From Sphingomonadaceae bacterium (GTDB lineage Bacteria; Pseudomonadota; Alphaproteobacteria; Sphingomonadales; Sphingomonadaceae): a stretch of 64,000 nt of DNA. This document shows positions 62,613-64,000 of this stretch, in pieces. Below the pieces are notes generated by a model. That model searched no databases. It worked only from the letters and a program-made list of their open reading frames with translations, and was not told the origin of the DNA. The stretch spans positions 58,061 to 122,060 of the forward strand of contig CANFXW010000011.1 in the NCBI GenBank assembly GCA_947451145.1, given 5' to 3'. The translations under genes were made by a program, and so were the position numbers. The first letter of the stretch is position 1; each line of letters begins with the position of its first letter.

Positions 62613-63569
62613 ATGAGACTAGCACGGATCAGCCACGGCGGGGCAGTCTCGACCGCGTTCGTGGGCGACGATGGCAAGGCCTATCCACTACCCGGATCCG
62701 CTGGAGATGTGGACGGGCTGGTCACCTGGGACGCCGAGCAACTTGCCGCGCTGGAGCGCAAGACTTTAAAGCAAATAGCCAGCGGCGAACTCGCCGCAGT
62801 CACCCCCGCAAAATGGCTGCCGCCGGTTGCCCGGCCCGGCAAGATCGTCGGTGTGGCCATGAACAACAGTGCTTTCGCGGGTCCTTCCTTCCGCTACTTC
62901 ACAAAGCCCGCCTTTTTCATGAAATCGCCTTCGTCGCTGATTGGCCATGGCGAGCCGATCATCATGCGCGAGGACTACGGTCTCACCCATCCCGAAGCCG
63001 AACTCGCCTGCATAATCGGACGTCGCGCCAGCCACCTCGATGCAGCGACCGCGCGCGACGCGGTTTTCGGCTATACGATCATCAACGACATCACCTCAGT
63101 CGGCCTCAAGGACGAGGATAGCCTGCACCTCGAGTTCCCCAACGCTAACCCAGGGCAGAGTCCCGCCGAATGGCGCCGTGCGCGCGACGAACACGATTGG
63201 GATGTGTATCTGACCTATCACTTCCGCTCAAAATGCACCGACGGTTTCGGACCGCTCGGTCCCTGGATCACCACCGCCGACGCGGTCCCCGATCCCGACA
63301 ATCTGACCATCCGCGCATGGCTTGGCGATCGTCAGATCGCCGAAGATTCGACCGCCAATCTGAGTTTCTCCGTGGCCGAGGTCTTGGCGCATCTGACGCG
63401 CTACGCAACGCTCGAACCGGGTGACATCGTGCATTTTGGTACCGCCATCGATCCGCGTCGCTATGCGCTGCGGGAAGCCAATATTCTGCGCGATCCGTCC
63501 GATATCCGCATCGAAATCGAAGGGCTGGGGACCCTGATCAACCCCGTCCGAGTGGTAGAGGATCTGTGA
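62613..63569 (+). CDS. Fumarylacetoacetate-hydrolase-family enzyme
   Basis: 318 residues from the ATG at 62613, with GGAGAG seven bases upstream. The FAH fold is clear: PGKIVGVAMNNSAF, KSPSSLIGHGEPI, the metal-binding HPEAELACIIGRRASHL (E-x-E), FGYTIINDITS and the C-terminal LEPGDIVHFGTAIDP. Members hydrolyse or hydrate the acyl products of meta ring cleavage. It is three bases upstream of the extradiol dioxygenase, so it probably processes the ring-cleavage product. Hydrolase versus hydratase or decarboxylase cannot be told from sequence alone. Confidence 0.88.
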   Translation: MRLARISHGGAVSTAFVGDDGKAYPLPGSAGDVDGLVTWDAEQLAALERKTLKQIASGELAAVTPAKWLPPVARPGKIVGVAMNNSAFAGPSFRYFTKPAFFMKSPSSLIGHGEPIIMREDYGLTHPEAELACIIGRRASHLDAATARDAVFGYTIINDITSVGLKDEDSLHLEFPNANPGQSPAEWRRARDEHDWDVYLTYHFRSKCTDGFGPLGPWITTADAVPDPDNLTIRAWLGDRQIAEDSTANLSFSVAEVLAHLTRYATLEPGDIVHFGTAIDPRRYALREANILRDPSDIRIEIEGLGTLINPVRVVEDL

Positions 63570-63571
63570 CC

Positions 63572-64000
63572 ATGGAATTGAAGCTGGTATGTGTATCGCA
63601 CTCGCCGCTGATCTATTTCCCGGCGCGGGAGACCACCGACATCGATGAGATGCGGGCCGCTCTCGCTGCGACACGCGCCAGTGTCGAGGAGTTCGATCCC
63701 CAATTGATCGTGCTGTTCGGCTGCGACCATTACGGCGGTCATCAGATGGCATCGATGCCCGCATTTTGCGTGGGCGTGGAGGCGACCGCTCTGGCCGACG
63801 TCGGTGGTACGGCTGGACCACTCAACGTGCCGCGCAACATTGCGGTCGACTGCGTCAACGCGCTGCGGAACGACAACATCGATGTCGCGGTCTCCTACGC
63901 AATGGAGGTGGATCACGGCTTTTCGCAAGCCTTGCTCGAGATTGCCGGGGGCGTCGCGCGCTACCCCGTGCTGCCCATTTTCGTGTCCTGCCTCCAGCCC
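63572..64000 (+). CDS. mhpB: MhpB-like extradiol ring-cleavage dioxygenase, N-terminal part
   Basis: The first 143 codons of a LigB-type class III extradiol dioxygenase; the gene runs off the window. VCVSHSPLIYFPAR carries the first metal-ligand His, VLFGCDHYGGHQMASMPAFCVGVEATAL the second block, and VSYAMEVDHGFSQALLEI the catalytic His near 115. The line-up with E. coli MhpB, which cleaves 2,3-dihydroxyphenylpropionate, is close from memory. Together with the IclR regulator and FAH-family enzyme, this is the start of an aromatic-acid meta-cleavage pathway carried next to the transfer genes. Confidence 0.88.
   Translation, partial: MELKLVCVSHSPLIYFPARETTDIDEMRAALAATRASVEEFDPQLIVLFGCDHYGGHQMASMPAFCVGVEATALADVGGTAGPLNVPRNIAVDCVNALRNDNIDVAVSYAMEVDHGFSQALLEIAGGVARYPVLPIFVSCLQP

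Noticed and set aside
1..64000. CRISPR arrays, tRNA, rRNA, transposases or integrases
   Set aside because: Looked for regular spaced repeats, conserved RNA stems and DDE or tyrosine recombinase motifs; none were found.

Overview
The window looks like part of a large conjugative plasmid, or an integrated conjugative element, of an alphaproteobacterium, most likely a sphingomonad (Sphingobium/Novosphingobium type). The basis is GC-rich coding DNA, a complete F-type type IV secretion operon, a MobF relaxase with an F-like coupling protein, and the set Toprim protein, strawberry-notch helicase, ParB-like nuclease, ArdC, SSB and several small DUF proteins. No replication initiator, partition locus, rRNA, tRNA or CRISPR array was seen, so plasmid versus integrated element cannot be decided here.

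Layout. (1) 1-13.9 kb: mostly rightward genes that look like a conjugation leading region: Toprim fragment, methyltransferase/helicase fusion, RES-Xre toxin-antitoxin, ParB-like protein, ArdC anti-restriction protein, small DUF proteins and SSB. Two related nested-hairpin elements (about 9.9 and 12.2 kb) lie 70-90 bp upstream of the DUF2493 gene and of ssb. (2) 13.9-20.0 kb: a candidate oriT/promoter region, then an RHH protein, the TraD coupling protein and the MobF relaxase. (3) 20.0-42.3 kb: an accessory island that looks like defence cargo. It holds a Dcm/DUF262/Z1/PD-(D/E)XK operon, an S24 repressor with clear operators and a divergent small gene, a DUF2971 protein, an unusual operon and a giant GHKL-HNH protein. 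The operon encodes a sigma-like factor, an HTH protein, an ImmA-UvrD fusion, a triple ubiquitin-like protein, an E2/E1 fusion and DUF6527. (4) 42.3-60.6 kb: the leftward F-type operon traA-L-E-K-B-dsbC-traV-traC-orf-trbI-S26 peptidase-traW-U-trbC-N-F-H-G, mostly joined by overlapping stop and start codons. (5) 61-64 kb: an HTH regulator and an AlpA-like regulator beside the pilin promoter region, then an IclR regulator divergent from an aromatic meta-cleavage cluster (FAH-family enzyme and MhpB-like extradiol dioxygenase) that runs off the window.

How it fits together. RHH, TraD and relaxase would process and dock the DNA, and the F-type operon would build the pilus and channel. If oriT lies near 14 kb, the leftward genes would enter a recipient first and are all oriented toward oriT, as expected for early expression from the transferred strand. 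The island carries at least two multigene systems that look like mobile immunity. The strongest candidate for something undescribed is the ubiquitin-like operon at 30.1-37.3 kb, possibly with the divergent GHKL-HNH gene. Domain assignments come from motif recognition by eye, without database searches.
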